Shown here piece after piece: positions 25,918 through 34,741 of a stretch of 64,000 bases of DNA. The position numbers and the translations under genes were made by a program. Source of the stretch: Novosphingobium sp. (lineage in GTDB: Bacteria > Pseudomonadota > Alphaproteobacteria > Sphingomonadales > Sphingomonadaceae). Below the pieces are notes generated by a model. The model was not told the origin of the DNA, did no database searches, and worked only from the letters and a program-made list of their open reading frames with translations. Position 1 is the first letter of the stretch. The number at the start of each line of letters is the position of its first letter. Where the stretch lies: NCBI GenBank assembly GCA_017745295.1, contig JAGHZR010000023.1:1-64000 (forward strand). Reading direction: 5' to 3'.

Positions 25918-25938
25918 AGGGGCGCCCTTTAGCGCCCC
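25918..25938 (-). terminator. Intrinsic terminator of the M16 protease gene
   Basis: On the minus strand, GGGGGCGCTAAAGGGCGCCCC forms a 7-bp GC stem followed by TTGTTTT, about 90 bp after the M16 stop. Confidence 0.75.
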
Positions 25939-26029
25939 CGAGTAATTTTTGCAAAGCCGGTTTAGCCGATCAGCGTGATCGATTGCGCCCCGGCGTAGTT
26001 TTTCTTGATTCTGACGCGGGAAGCCTGCC

Positions 26030-28960
26030 TCACTTCGCCGCGACAGCCCCCACCGCCTTGCCTTCCGGCATGACCTCAAGCCGCCAGGAGTTGTTCTTGC
26101 CGAGATAGCGGGCGGCAAGCGCCTGCATCTGCTGCGGCGTGGCGGCCGTGTAGTCGTAGAGGATCGTGCGGACGGTGCCGATCCGCGAGGGATCGTACGT
26201 CGCGCCTTCGAGCTGGCCCATGAAGAACGAAGTGCTCGACGCCGCGCGCGTCACCTGCTGGCGCATCGGCTCGGTGACGAGCGCGAGTTCCTGCGCCGTC
26301 GGCGGATTGTTGATAAGGTCCTGCGCGATTTCGTCGGCGGTCTGGAAGAACACCGTGGTCGACTTGGGATCGAGCTGGGCGACCGCCGTGATCGAACCGC
26401 CCGCCGCCATGTCCACCGGCCACTGCGAATAGACGTAGGGCGCATAGGCAACGCCCAGCTTCTCACGCACGGCATCGAGCAGGCGGTTGGTGAAGAGCTG
26501 CGTGAGGATTTCGAGCTGACGCGATTCGCGGATGCCCATCGAGCCGCCACCAGTCGGCCACGAGATCACCGCCGCCGCCTGATCCGGGTCGCCGTGGTGC
26601 TGGAGCACGATCGGCGTGTCCGAAGGCTTGGGCACGGTGACGTCCGTGACATTGGCGGTCGAAGGTGCCGGAGTGCGGGCCTTGAGCGCCCCGAAGGTCT
26701 TCTCCAGCGCCGTGATCGTCGAGGCCTTGTCGAAATCGCCGTAGATCTGCACTTCGACCGGACCGCTGGCCAGGGCCTTGCTCCAGACCTTCTTGAACCC
26801 GGCCGCCGTGGTCTTCTCGATCGCCTCGGGCGTCGGCGTGGCGAAACGGGGGTCCTTGCCGCGCTGGTAGAATTCGAGGTCGCGGGTCAGCACGCCCTGC
26901 GGCGAGGTGGCGTAAGTGGCGTACTGGATCTTCGCGGCGGCCTTGGCGCGAACCAGCGGCTGCGGGTCCCAGCGCGGCAGGTCGAGCTTGGCGGCGAAGA
27001 GATAGAGCTGGTCGGCCAGATCCTGCGGACGGGTTTCCGCCTGGAACTGGAAAGTGGCATCCTGCACCGCGAAATCGAAGCCCATCTTGCGCCCGGTCGA
27101 GATGCGGTCGAGGTCTTCTTGGCCCAGTGTGGCCAGACCCGAACCGACGAGCGCGAATTCGCCGAGCGCGATGTAGGGCGCATCCTGCGGCGCGATCGAG
27201 CGCTTGCCGCCGCCGAAGCGGACCTTGACGGTAACCCGGCCCGGCTCTTCCTGAACCGGCCAGAGCATCGCCTTCACGCCGTTCGCGAACGTAAGCTGCT
27301 CGATGTCGAGCAGGCCGGTTCCGGTCTGCGCGGTCGCCTTGTGGGGAACGCCGATAGCAGGCAACTTTTCGAACGACACCGGCTTCTGGTTACCGGCAGT
27401 GCGGATCGAGGCATCGGGCCTGATCGGCTGGAGCAGTGCGCTGCGCAGCGTATCGTCGGTGGCACCGCCCTCTTTCTGGGTGGTGAAGAGCGCGCGCGTC
27501 ACCGTGCCGCTGAACAGCTGCTGGGTGTGCTTGAGCACGTCGCCAGGGGTGAACAGGTGCTTCGATTCGCGGAAGATGCGCAGCACGTCGCCCGGCGCAG
27601 CCACCGTCTCGCGGATATCGAGCGCATTGACCATGTCGTCGGCCAGCTTCGAGCCGGGCAGGATACGCTGCTGCTCCACGGGAACCTGGAAAGCCACGTC
27701 GAGTTCGGCGACCTCGCGGTCGATCTCGGCCTGCGTCGGCGGCTTGGTCATGGCATCGGCGATCACCCCGCGCACGTCGCGCAGCGCCGCCTCCCAATCA
27801 TCGCCCAGCGGCGTGACTGAAACGAACGTGGCGTCGGCCGAACGCGAGACGTCGTCCTGGTTGACCGAGGCGGAGAGGAAGCTGCCGCCCGCACGCGCCT
27901 TCGATTCGAGGCGGCGATTGATGACCGCCTGCGCGATCGAATCGACCATCAGCCCCTGATTGTAGACGACATTGTCCGTCACCTGACGCCAGGGACGCAG
28001 GATCGCATACATCAGCGAAGGCGGCAGGTCGGGTTCGACCAGCACCTTGGTCTCGCCGACCGGGTTCTTCGCATCGGCGCCCTGCGGCGCGGCCGGGTCG
28101 CCGAAGCTCGGCGCCGGGCTCAGCTTGCCGCTGGCTTTCCAGTCGGAAAACCACTTCTTCACATAGCTTTCCAGCGTCGCCGGATCGGCATCGCCCGCCA
28201 CGATCACCGCAACGTTATCCGGGCGATACCAGCGCGAATAGAACGCCCGGACCGAATCCGGGGTCGCCGAAGTCAAGGTTTCCACCGTGCCGATCGGCTC
28301 GCGCACCGAAAGCGGCTGCCCTGCATAGAGCGTCTTCTGCATCGCGTCCTGCACGCGCTTGGCGGCGCCGCCGCGCTCGCGCATCTCGGCCAGCACGATC
28401 GGCAGGTCGGACTTGAGGTTGGAGGCGGAAAGCGTCGGCGCCGTCACCATGCCGCTCATCAGCTTGAACGTCTCGTCCAGCGACGTCGGCGTAGCATTGG
28501 GCAGATCGAGCTTGAATACGGTCTGGGTGGTGGAGGTCACCGCATTGGTATCGCTGCCGAAGGTCGCGCCCAGACGCTGGAAGGCGGCGATGGCCGTTCC
28601 CTCGGGGATGTACTTCGACTGGCGGAACAGCATGTGCTCCAGCAAGTGCGCATAGCCGCGCTCCGAATCGGTTTCGTAAAGCGAACCGGCATCGACGCGG
28701 ATGCGGATCGAGACCTGCCCCGGCGGCACCCCGTTACGGCGCACCGCATACTTCAGGCCGTTGGAAAGCTCGCCGAAATGCCACTCGGGATCGCGGGGAA
28801 TGTCGCTGCCGCGGTAGAGCCAGGGATCGCGGTCGCCAGGCAGCGTTTCCGCCGCCGGTGCCGGGGCGCCGGGCACTTGCGCAAGGACGGACTGAACCGG
28901 AAGAGGTGCCAGCAGCAGGAAGCAGGCGAGCGAGCGAGCGGCGCGCGAAGATTTCGTCAT
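26030..28960 (-). CDS. Secreted M16-family (insulinase-type) zinc metallopeptidase
   Basis: A 976-residue two-lobe M16 peptidase. Signal peptide at residues 1-28 (ending SVLAQ). The first M16 domain has the inverted zinc motif HLLEH (105-109) and the downstream Glu of LAEMRER (E192), the expected third ligand. The second half (from about residue 540) repeats the fold without a zinc motif, as in other single-chain M16 proteins, ending in VREKLGVAYAPYVYSQWP and a C-terminal helix. Likely a periplasmic or envelope peptide-degrading enzyme. It is divergent from the NifU-like/tsaB/rimI genes and has its own terminator at 25918-25938. Confidence 0.93.
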   Translation of the reverse strand: MTKSSRAARSLACFLLLAPLPVQSVLAQVPGAPAPAAETLPGDRDPWLYRGSDIPRDPEWHFGELSNGLKYAVRRNGVPPGQVSIRIRVDAGSLYETDSERGYAHLLEHMLFRQSKYIPEGTAIAAFQRLGATFGSDTNAVTSTTQTVFKLDLPNATPTSLDETFKLMSGMVTAPTLSASNLKSDLPIVLAEMRERGGAAKRVQDAMQKTLYAGQPLSVREPIGTVETLTSATPDSVRAFYSRWYRPDNVAVIVAGDADPATLESYVKKWFSDWKASGKLSPAPSFGDPAAPQGADAKNPVGETKVLVEPDLPPSLMYAILRPWRQVTDNVVYNQGLMVDSIAQAVINRRLESKARAGGSFLSASVNQDDVSRSADATFVSVTPLGDDWEAALRDVRGVIADAMTKPPTQAEIDREVAELDVAFQVPVEQQRILPGSKLADDMVNALDIRETVAAPGDVLRIFRESKHLFTPGDVLKHTQQLFSGTVTRALFTTQKEGGATDDTLRSALLQPIRPDASIRTAGNQKPVSFEKLPAIGVPHKATAQTGTGLLDIEQLTFANGVKAMLWPVQEEPGRVTVKVRFGGGKRSIAPQDAPYIALGEFALVGSGLATLGQEDLDRISTGRKMGFDFAVQDATFQFQAETRPQDLADQLYLFAAKLDLPRWDPQPLVRAKAAAKIQYATYATSPQGVLTRDLEFYQRGKDPRFATPTPEAIEKTTAAGFKKVWSKALASGPVEVQIYGDFDKASTITALEKTFGALKARTPAPSTANVTDVTVPKPSDTPIVLQHHGDPDQAAAVISWPTGGGSMGIRESRQLEILTQLFTNRLLDAVREKLGVAYAPYVYSQWPVDMAAGGSITAVAQLDPKSTTVFFQTADEIAQDLINNPPTAQELALVTEPMRQQVTRAASSTSFFMGQLEGATYDPSRIGTVRTILYDYTAATPQQMQALAARYLGKNNSWRLEVMPEGKAVGAVAAK

Positions 28961-29124
28961 CGGGAGGGGTATAGGTTCCGGTTCGATTAAGGGCCAGTGA
29001 ATAGCGTGGCGTATGAAGTCGCGGCATAAAAGTGCCGGATCGCAGCCTTGTTCCCGCGCCGCGCAAAGTCAATTGCAGCTTGTGGACTTGACCCTATCTC
29101 CGCAACACCTAAATCGCGTGGATC

Positions 29125-29703
29125 ATGTACATCGAAACCGAAACCACGCCCAATCCCGCCACGCTCAAGTTCCTGCCCGGACGGCAGGTCATGGCAGCCG
29201 GCACCCGCGAATTCACCTCGCCCGAGGATGCGGAAGCCTCGCCGCTGGCGCAGGCGCTGTTCGACCTCGGCGACGTGACCGGCGTGTTCTTCGGCCAGGG
29301 CTTCGTCTCGGTGACGGCCGCGCCCGGCGCGGAGTGGTCGGACCTCAAGCCGCAGGTCGTCTCGATCCTGCTCGATCATTTCGTGTCGGAAGCCCCGCTC
29401 TTCGCGGGCGGCGACGCCAGCGGCTTCTCGGTTCCGCTCGAAGAGGAAACCGATTACGGCGACGATCCCGCCGATGCCGACATCGTCGAGCAGATCAAGG
29501 ACCTGATCGAGACCCGTGTGCGCCCGGCCGTCGCCAACGACGGTGGCGACATCGTCTATCGCGGCTTCCGCGACGGCGTGGTCTACCTTGCCATGCAGGG
29601 CGCCTGCTCGGGCTGCCCCTCGTCCAGCGCGACGCTGAAGCAGGGCATCGAGAGCCTGCTGAAGCACTACGTTCCCGAAGTCACCGAAGTCCGCGCGGCC
29701 TGA
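29125..29703 (+). CDS. NifU/Nfu-type iron-sulfur cluster carrier protein
   Basis: A 192-residue protein with an N-terminal Nfu domain (MYIETETTPNPATLKFLPG...) and a C-terminal NifU-like domain with the cluster-binding Cys pair in GACSGCPSS. Such proteins carry and deliver 4Fe-4S clusters to targets such as lipoate synthase or aconitase. It lies 8 bp upstream of tsaB, so the two are probably co-transcribed; this Nfu-tsaB-rimI order is common in alphaproteobacteria. Confidence 0.95.
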   Translation: MYIETETTPNPATLKFLPGRQVMAAGTREFTSPEDAEASPLAQALFDLGDVTGVFFGQGFVSVTAAPGAEWSDLKPQVVSILLDHFVSEAPLFAGGDASGFSVPLEEETDYGDDPADADIVEQIKDLIETRVRPAVANDGGDIVYRGFRDGVVYLAMQGACSGCPSSSATLKQGIESLLKHYVPEVTEVRAA

Positions 29704-29711
29704 CCGTCCGC

Positions 29712-30374
29712 ATGACGGAGAAGGCAGGAGAGCCGTTCGTCGGCCGGACACTGGTGATCGATAGCGCGACCGAGGCCTGCTCGGTCGCGCTTTTCGATGA
29801 AACGACACGCCTTGCGGGCGACTTCCGCATGCTCGGGCGCGGCCATGCCGAGGCGCTCGTGCCGATGATCGCCGCCCTGCCCAACCGCGGCCGCGCGGCG
29901 CGCATCGTCGTCGCGCTCGGCCCCGGCAGCTTCACCGGCGTGCGCGTCGGCCTCGCCGCCGCGCGGGCGCTGGCACTGGCCTGGGGTTCCGAGGTCCTCG
30001 GCTATTCGACGCTCGCCATGGTCGCCGCCATCGCGCGCGATCAGGCGGGTGCCGTCCCCGTGGGCGTGGCGATGACCGGCGGCCACGGCGAATGGTTCAC
30101 CGAGAGCTTTGCCGCAGACGGCAGCCTCACCCGCCCCCTCGCCTCCCAGCGCCCCGAAGACGCCGCCCTGAGCATGGCCGAAGAGGTCATCGCCGGCACC
30201 CAGGCCGAAGCGCTCGTCGGCCGCCGCGGACACGGCACGGCTCTGGCGGTCTGGCCCGACGCCCGCGCCTTCCCGCTGCTTCCCGAAGGCGCCCTGCTGA
30301 GCGACACCCGCCCGCTCTACGGCCGCGCGCCCGACGCGCGCCTGCCCGGCGGACTGCCCGGTCCGCACAGTTGA
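29712..30374 (+). CDS. tsaB: tRNA threonylcarbamoyladenosine biosynthesis protein TsaB
   Basis: A 220-residue ASKHA-fold protein that partners TsaD in making t6A at position 37 of ANN-decoding tRNAs. Seen: TLVIDSATEACSVALF, GRGHAEALVPMI and VVALGPGSFTGVRVGLAAARALA, the hallmark TsaB blocks. It lacks the metal-binding histidines of TsaD, as TsaB should. Located between the Nfu gene (8 bp) and rimI (8 bp), forming a compact operon. Confidence 0.95.
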   Translation: MTEKAGEPFVGRTLVIDSATEACSVALFDETTRLAGDFRMLGRGHAEALVPMIAALPNRGRAARIVVALGPGSFTGVRVGLAAARALALAWGSEVLGYSTLAMVAAIARDQAGAVPVGVAMTGGHGEWFTESFAADGSLTRPLASQRPEDAALSMAEEVIAGTQAEALVGRRGHGTALAVWPDARAFPLLPEGALLSDTRPLYGRAPDARLPGGLPGPHS

Positions 30375-30382
30375 CCTCGCAA

Positions 30383-30841
30383 ATGACCGACGACCTCGAC
30401 CGTATCATGGCCGTCATGGCCAGCGCGTTCGACCCGGCCTGGGGCGAGGCCTGGAACCGCCGCCAAGTCGACGATGCCCTAACACTCGGGAACTGCCACT
30501 ACTTCCTTATTTCCGCCCAAGGAAAACCCATCGAAGCGGGAGAGGAAGCGGCAGGATTTTCTCTGTCGCGCACCGGATACGAAGAAGAGGAGCTGCTGCT
30601 TCTTGCTGTGGCGCCCGAATATCGCCGCCTGGGACTGGGCCGCTCCCTACTGGAGGCTCTCAAACGGGCCTCTTCACAGCGCGGCGCGAAACGCCTTCTG
30701 CTTGAAATGAGAAGAGGAAATCCGGCGGAACGGCTCTATTCCAGCATGGGCTTCTATCAGATCGGTGAGCGAAAGGACTATTACCGGTTGCTGCATGGCG
30801 AAAGACTCGATGCCCTGACCTTTGCTTGCGACATCGACTGA
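30383..30841 (+). CDS. rimI: Ribosomal-protein-alanine N-acetyltransferase (RimI-like)
   Basis: A 152-residue GNAT protein. The acetyl-CoA site is EYRRLGLGRSLLEAL, followed by LLEMRRGNPAERLYSSMGFYQIGERKDYYR, the typical RimI C-terminal block. RimI acetylates the N-terminal Ala of ribosomal protein S18. The link with tsaB is a widespread gene pair. An alternative TTG at 30371 would overlap the tsaB stop; the ATG at 30383 is preferred. Confidence 0.9.
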   Translation: MTDDLDRIMAVMASAFDPAWGEAWNRRQVDDALTLGNCHYFLISAQGKPIEAGEEAAGFSLSRTGYEEEELLLLAVAPEYRRLGLGRSLLEALKRASSQRGAKRLLLEMRRGNPAERLYSSMGFYQIGERKDYYRLLHGERLDALTFACDID

Positions 30842-31004
30842 TCTCCACGGCGACTATTGGAAATGATTTTCCGTTACAAGTGTCACAATTAGGGACGACT
30901 TTTTATAGACCTTGTGTTCCCGCACGAAATGGTTCAGAGCGACTATGCAGGGCTTAAATGGCTCGCGGGTTCCAGAAATGGAAATAATAAAGAGGTCGTA
31001 TACT

Positions 31005-31457
31005 ATGGAAAACATTCAGGCTGACGCCAAAGAGACGCTGATCACGCTCACGTCCGACATCGTCGCTGCTCATGTCAGCAACAACAATGTCAACGTCGAG
31101 GACCTGCCTTCGCTCATCACCAATGTCTACGGCGCCCTCGCCGGACTTGGTGGCGCGCCCGTCGTCGAAGAAGAAAAGCCGGAACCCGCCGTTTCGGTGC
31201 GCGCTTCGGTGAAGCCCGACTACATCGTCTGCCTCGAGGACGGCAAGAAGCTGAAGATGCTGAAGCGCCACCTCATGACCCACTACAACATGACCCCGGA
31301 AGAATATCGCGCGCGCTGGAACCTGCCCGCCGACTATCCGATGGTCGCCCCCAACTATGCCGAAAAGCGTCGCGAACTCGCGAAGAAGATCGGCCTCGGC
31401 CGCAAGCCCAACGCCAAGCGCGGCCGCAAGCCCAAGGCTGCCTCCACCGCAGCCTGA
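31005..31457 (+). CDS. mucR: MucR/Ros-family zinc-finger transcriptional regulator
   Basis: A 150-residue regulator with the MucR/Ros DNA-binding domain: SVKPDYIVCLEDGKKLKMLKRHLMTHYNM, then TPEEYRARWNLPADYPMVAPNYAEKRRELAKKIGLGR. As in other MucR proteins only the first Cys of the finger pair is kept. The N-terminus (residues 1-55) corresponds to the MucR oligomerisation region; a basic GRKPNAKRGRKPK tail follows. MucR proteins are H-NS-like repressors of exopolysaccharide, motility and cell-cycle genes in alphaproteobacteria. The ATG at 31005 has AGAGG upstream. The promoter region (30842-31004) is AT-rich, as expected for autoregulation. Confidence 0.93.
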   Translation: MENIQADAKETLITLTSDIVAAHVSNNNVNVEDLPSLITNVYGALAGLGGAPVVEEEKPEPAVSVRASVKPDYIVCLEDGKKLKMLKRHLMTHYNMTPEEYRARWNLPADYPMVAPNYAEKRRELAKKIGLGRKPNAKRGRKPKAASTAA

Positions 31458-31603
31458 TTTCGGCGCCTGACGGCACGGAAACACAGCATCCACGAACGGC
31501 GCCGATTTCCACAATCGGCATTTCCGGCGACGTTCACAGGTTGTGATTGAAGGCACGGCAGCCTATCTAGGTTGCCGTGCCTTTTCATTGATACGGGTCA
31601 AAC

Positions 31604-32041
31604 GTGAATCAACCTATCGACCTCGAAGCCCTCTGCGCCGAACGCGGCCTTCGGATCACCGAGCAACGCCGCATCATCGCCCGAGTGCTCTCCGAGAGTA
31701 CCGACCACCCCGACGTGGAAAAGCTCCACGAACGCGCCACCGCGCTGGATCCGGGCATCTCGATCGCCACGGTCTACCGCACCGTGCGCCTCTTCGAAGA
31801 AGCCGGCATCCTCGACCGTCACGACTTCGGCGACGGCCGCGCCCGCTACGAAGCCGCACCGGAAGCCCACCACGACCACATGATCGACGTCGAATCTGGA
31901 CAGGTCATCGAATTCGTCGATCCCGAGCTGGAATCGCTGCAACGGCAGATCGCCGAGAAGCTCGGCTTCCGTCTCGTCGACCACCGCATGGAACTCTTCG
32001 GCGTGCGGATCGATCGCGAGGACGGCGAAACCCGCAAGTGA
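31604..32041 (+). CDS. fur: Fur-family metal-responsive regulator (Fur/Mur type)
   Basis: A 145-residue Fur-family repressor. Winged-helix LRITEQRRIIARVL and ISIATVYRTVRLFEEAGILDR, then the metal site HHDHMIDVESGQVIEFVDPELE. The CxxC of gammaproteobacterial Fur is absent, which is normal for alphaproteobacterial Fur/Mur, so iron or manganese response is open. The start codon is GTG (31604). plsC starts 10 bp downstream and may be co-transcribed. Confidence 0.92.
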   Translation: MNQPIDLEALCAERGLRITEQRRIIARVLSESTDHPDVEKLHERATALDPGISIATVYRTVRLFEEAGILDRHDFGDGRARYEAAPEAHHDHMIDVESGQVIEFVDPELESLQRQIAEKLGFRLVDHRMELFGVRIDREDGETRK

Positions 32042-32051
32042 TCGCCCTCAA

Positions 32052-32831
32052 GTGATTTCGGGGGCTCAGCCCACGGCAATCGAACGCAAAAGGCGGATCG
32101 CGCCCTGGGGTTGGCCCTTGGTTGCGATCCGCCTTTTGGCATTGCTGCTCCTGCTCCTGACCTGCATTCCAGCCTACTATCTGCTGACGCTCTTCACTGC
32201 CCGCAATCCGGTGCCCCGCCTGTTCCTGAGACATGTCGGCACGATCTCCGGCCTGCGCGTAACCATGCAAGGCACGCGCCCGGCACCGAACACCTTCTTC
32301 CTTGCCAATCACCTGAGCTGGCTCGACATTCCCGCGCTCTGTGGTGCCACCGGAACGGCCTTCGTCGCCCAGGACGGTCTCGCCGAGTTCGCCCCCCTGC
32401 GCTGGCTCTGCTCACTCAACGACACCGTCTTCATCGCCCGCCACCGGCGCAGCACCGTCGCCGCGCAAGTCGCGCAGATCCGCAGGACCCTGAACGATAC
32501 CGGCGCGCTGACGATATTCCCGGAAGGTACGACCGAAGGCGGAAGCGCATTGCTGCCGTTCAAGTCGTCACTGCTTTCAGCCATAGGCGCGGACGACGCC
32601 GGACTCACGGTACAGCCGGTCTGGCTCGACTACGGAAAAGACGCCGCAGAAATTGCCTGGGTCGGTGAGGAATCGGGGCTGGACAACGCCCTGCGCATAT
32701 TCGCACGGGCAAGGCCCTTGCACGTGACGCTGCATTTCCTGCCGCCGCTGGTCGGTGAGGAACGGCGCGATCGCAAGGCCATGGCGCGAGGGGCGCAAGG
32801 GGCGATCGAGCGAGCAAGTGGGAAAGAATGA
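32052..32831 (+). CDS. plsC: 1-acyl-sn-glycerol-3-phosphate acyltransferase (PlsC family)
   Basis: A 259-residue membrane-associated acyltransferase making phosphatidic acid from lysophosphatidic acid. One membrane segment (about residues 20-46), the catalytic NHLSWLD (HxxxxD) and the substrate motif FPEGTTEGG. The start is taken as GTG 32052, 10 bp after the fur stop; there is no strong ribosome-binding site, so translation may be coupled to fur. The gene ends against repeat cassette copy 2. Confidence 0.9.
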   Translation: MISGAQPTAIERKRRIAPWGWPLVAIRLLALLLLLLTCIPAYYLLTLFTARNPVPRLFLRHVGTISGLRVTMQGTRPAPNTFFLANHLSWLDIPALCGATGTAFVAQDGLAEFAPLRWLCSLNDTVFIARHRRSTVAAQVAQIRRTLNDTGALTIFPEGTTEGGSALLPFKSSLLSAIGADDAGLTVQPVWLDYGKDAAEIAWVGEESGLDNALRIFARARPLHVTLHFLPPLVGEERRDRKAMARGAQGAIERASGKE

Positions 32832-32836
32832 AGAAC

Positions 32837-33010
32837 AAGCAGGGGAGCATAGCCCCCCTGCACCCCCACTAACGTCTAGGTCAGGCGGACCAACAGCGTC
32901 GTGCACCCGTGGTTGCGTCGGGGAACTTAATGGCTGCGCCGCAAGGAGCACACACCAGATACGTCGCCAATTTCGAGGGTCTGGGGGATCATCCCCCAGG
33001 ACTTCTCTTT
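32837..33010 (+). repeat. Convergent-gap repeat cassette, copy 2
   Basis: Same unit as 21866-22046. Left hairpin 32839-32861 is identical to that of copy 1; the middle keeps GGCTGCGCCGCAAGGAGC; the right palindrome CTGGGGGAT-C-ATCCCCCAG is at 32981-32999, followed by a pyrimidine run. It fills the 190 bp between the plsC stop and the stop of the convergent lipoprotein gene. Confidence 0.9.
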
Positions 33011-33021
33011 TTCTCTTAAAA

Positions 33022-33684
33022 TCAACGTGTAGCGTTATAAGCGAGCTGCGCCTCGTCAAGCTGGAACCCGACCAGCACCTCGAAGCTCGAACGCGCGACC
33101 GCGGCCTTCACGGTCGGATCCGACAGCGGATCGACGGCGGCATCGGCATCGCCCGCCTTGCGCTTGCGGGTGATCTTCTCGCGAATGTCGGCAGGCAGCG
33201 TGGCGGCGGCGCGGTCGATGACGGCCGAGCCGACGGCGTGGAACTGCGCGCGGTCCTGGCCGTCCGCAAAGTTCAGCGTGACGCGGCCGACGCGCTTGGA
33301 GACCACCGCCGAGCCGCCCTGAAGCACCGAGACGAAGTAGGGCAGCGTTACCTGCCGGGCGCCCTGCTTGTCGTTGCGGCGGGCAAGAACGTCGAATTCC
33401 ACTTTCGCGACGACCTTGTCGCCGGCCTGTTCGTTGCAGGTCGTGCGCACGTTGGTCATCGCCGCTTCGAGGTCGATATTGGCGGCGGTGCGATCGTTCG
33501 CCACGCGGAACAGCGTCATATCACCGGTATAGTCGGGAATGCCGACGGCCGGGCAGGCCGAACGCACGGCGGTGATGCCCACGCCCGAATCGACCACGAT
33601 CTCTCCCTTCTTGGCACAACCGCTCAGCGCGGTCACCGCGGCTGCGGAGCAGAGGACAGTGGCAGTCAGGCGGCGTGCATTCAT
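33022..33684 (-). CDS. Putative lipoprotein of unknown function
   Basis: A 220-residue exported protein with a lipoprotein signal peptide: the lipobox LSGC places the lipidated Cys at residue 23. The mature part contains three further cysteines and a mixed alpha/beta pattern with no recognised domain; the C-terminus (ARSSFEVLVGFQLDEAQLAYNATR) is conserved-looking. No function is assigned. Its 3' end abuts repeat cassette copy 2, and it is divergent from ispH. Confidence 0.82.
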   Translation of the reverse strand: MNARRLTATVLCSAAAVTALSGCAKKGEIVVDSGVGITAVRSACPAVGIPDYTGDMTLFRVANDRTAANIDLEAAMTNVRTTCNEQAGDKVVAKVEFDVLARRNDKQGARQVTLPYFVSVLQGGSAVVSKRVGRVTLNFADGQDRAQFHAVGSAVIDRAAATLPADIREKITRKRKAGDADAAVDPLSDPTVKAAVARSSFEVLVGFQLDEAQLAYNATR

Positions 33685-33751
33685 CGTGAGGTTCCTCGAA
33701 GACGTCGGCTTGCCCTAGCGGCGCAAGCGGCAAAGCGCTAGAGGCCCATTC

Positions 33752-34726
33752 ATGAACGCGCCCTTTCCGTCTCCGAACCCGCCCTTTTCCGGCAAGCCCC
33801 TGCGCCTCCTGATCGCGGCTCCGCGGGGCTTCTGCGCCGGTGTCGATCGCGCCATCGAGATCGTCGAGCGCGCGCTCGAAATCTACGGCGCGCCGGTCTA
33901 CGTGCGGCACGAGATCGTGCACAACAAGTTCGTGGTCGACAACCTCAAGGCCAAGGGCGCGGTCTTCGTGGAAAGCGTCGACCAGGTGCCGGACGGCGTG
34001 CCGGTGATCTTTTCGGCCCACGGCGTGCCCAAGGCGGTTCCGGCCAAGGCCACCGCGCGCGGCCTCGAATGGCTGGATGCGACTTGCCCGCTCGTCAGCA
34101 AGGTGCATCGCCAGGCCGAGCGCCAGATCGCCGACGGGCGCCATATCCTCTTCATCGGCCATGCCGGGCACCCGGAAGTGATCGGCACTTTCGGGCAAGT
34201 CCCCGAAGGCAACATGACCCTGATCGAGACGGCAGACGACGTGGCAAGGGTCGAAGTTCCCGCCGACCGCGAACTCGCCTATCTTTCGCAGACCACGCTC
34301 TCGGTGGACGATACCGCCGCGATCATCGAGGCGATCCTGACGCGTTTCCCCAGTGTCGTCGCGCCGAAGCAGGAAGACATCTGCTACGCCACGTCGAACC
34401 GCCAGGCCGCTGTGAAGCAGATCGCGCCCGATTGCGAGCTGGTGCTGGTGATCGGCTCGCCCAAGAGCTCGAATTCGCTGCGCCTCGTCGAAGTGGCCGA
34501 GCGCGCCGGTTCGCGCGGGCAGATGATCCAGCGGGCTGCCGACATCGATCCGGAATGGCTGTCGGACATCGCGACTCTGGGCCTCACCGCCGGGGCCTCG
34601 GCACCTGAGGAACTGGTCAACGAAGTGATCGCGCGGATCAAGGAACTGCGCGAAGTCGAATCCGAGGAACGGGTGACCGCCGAGGAAACCATCACGTTCA
34701 AGCTGCCGCGCCAGCTCGCCCGCTAA
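33752..34726 (+). CDS. ispH: 4-hydroxy-3-methylbut-2-enyl diphosphate reductase IspH
   Basis: Last enzyme of the MEP isoprenoid pathway, making IPP and DMAPP; a cytoplasmic 4Fe-4S protein. The three cluster cysteines are in RGFCAGVDRAI, LDATCPLVSKVH and QEDICYATSNRQ; also VYVRHEIVHNK, FSAHGVPK and LVIGSPKSSNS. 324 residues is a normal length. It is followed 15 bp later by thrB, then rnhA, so ispH-thrB-rnhA form one operon. Confidence 0.98.
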   Translation: MNAPFPSPNPPFSGKPLRLLIAAPRGFCAGVDRAIEIVERALEIYGAPVYVRHEIVHNKFVVDNLKAKGAVFVESVDQVPDGVPVIFSAHGVPKAVPAKATARGLEWLDATCPLVSKVHRQAERQIADGRHILFIGHAGHPEVIGTFGQVPEGNMTLIETADDVARVEVPADRELAYLSQTTLSVDDTAAIIEAILTRFPSVVAPKQEDICYATSNRQAAVKQIAPDCELVLVIGSPKSSNSLRLVEVAERAGSRGQMIQRAADIDPEWLSDIATLGLTAGASAPEELVNEVIARIKELREVESEERVTAEETITFKLPRQLAR

Positions 34727-34741
34727 GGAACACCCTACCTC

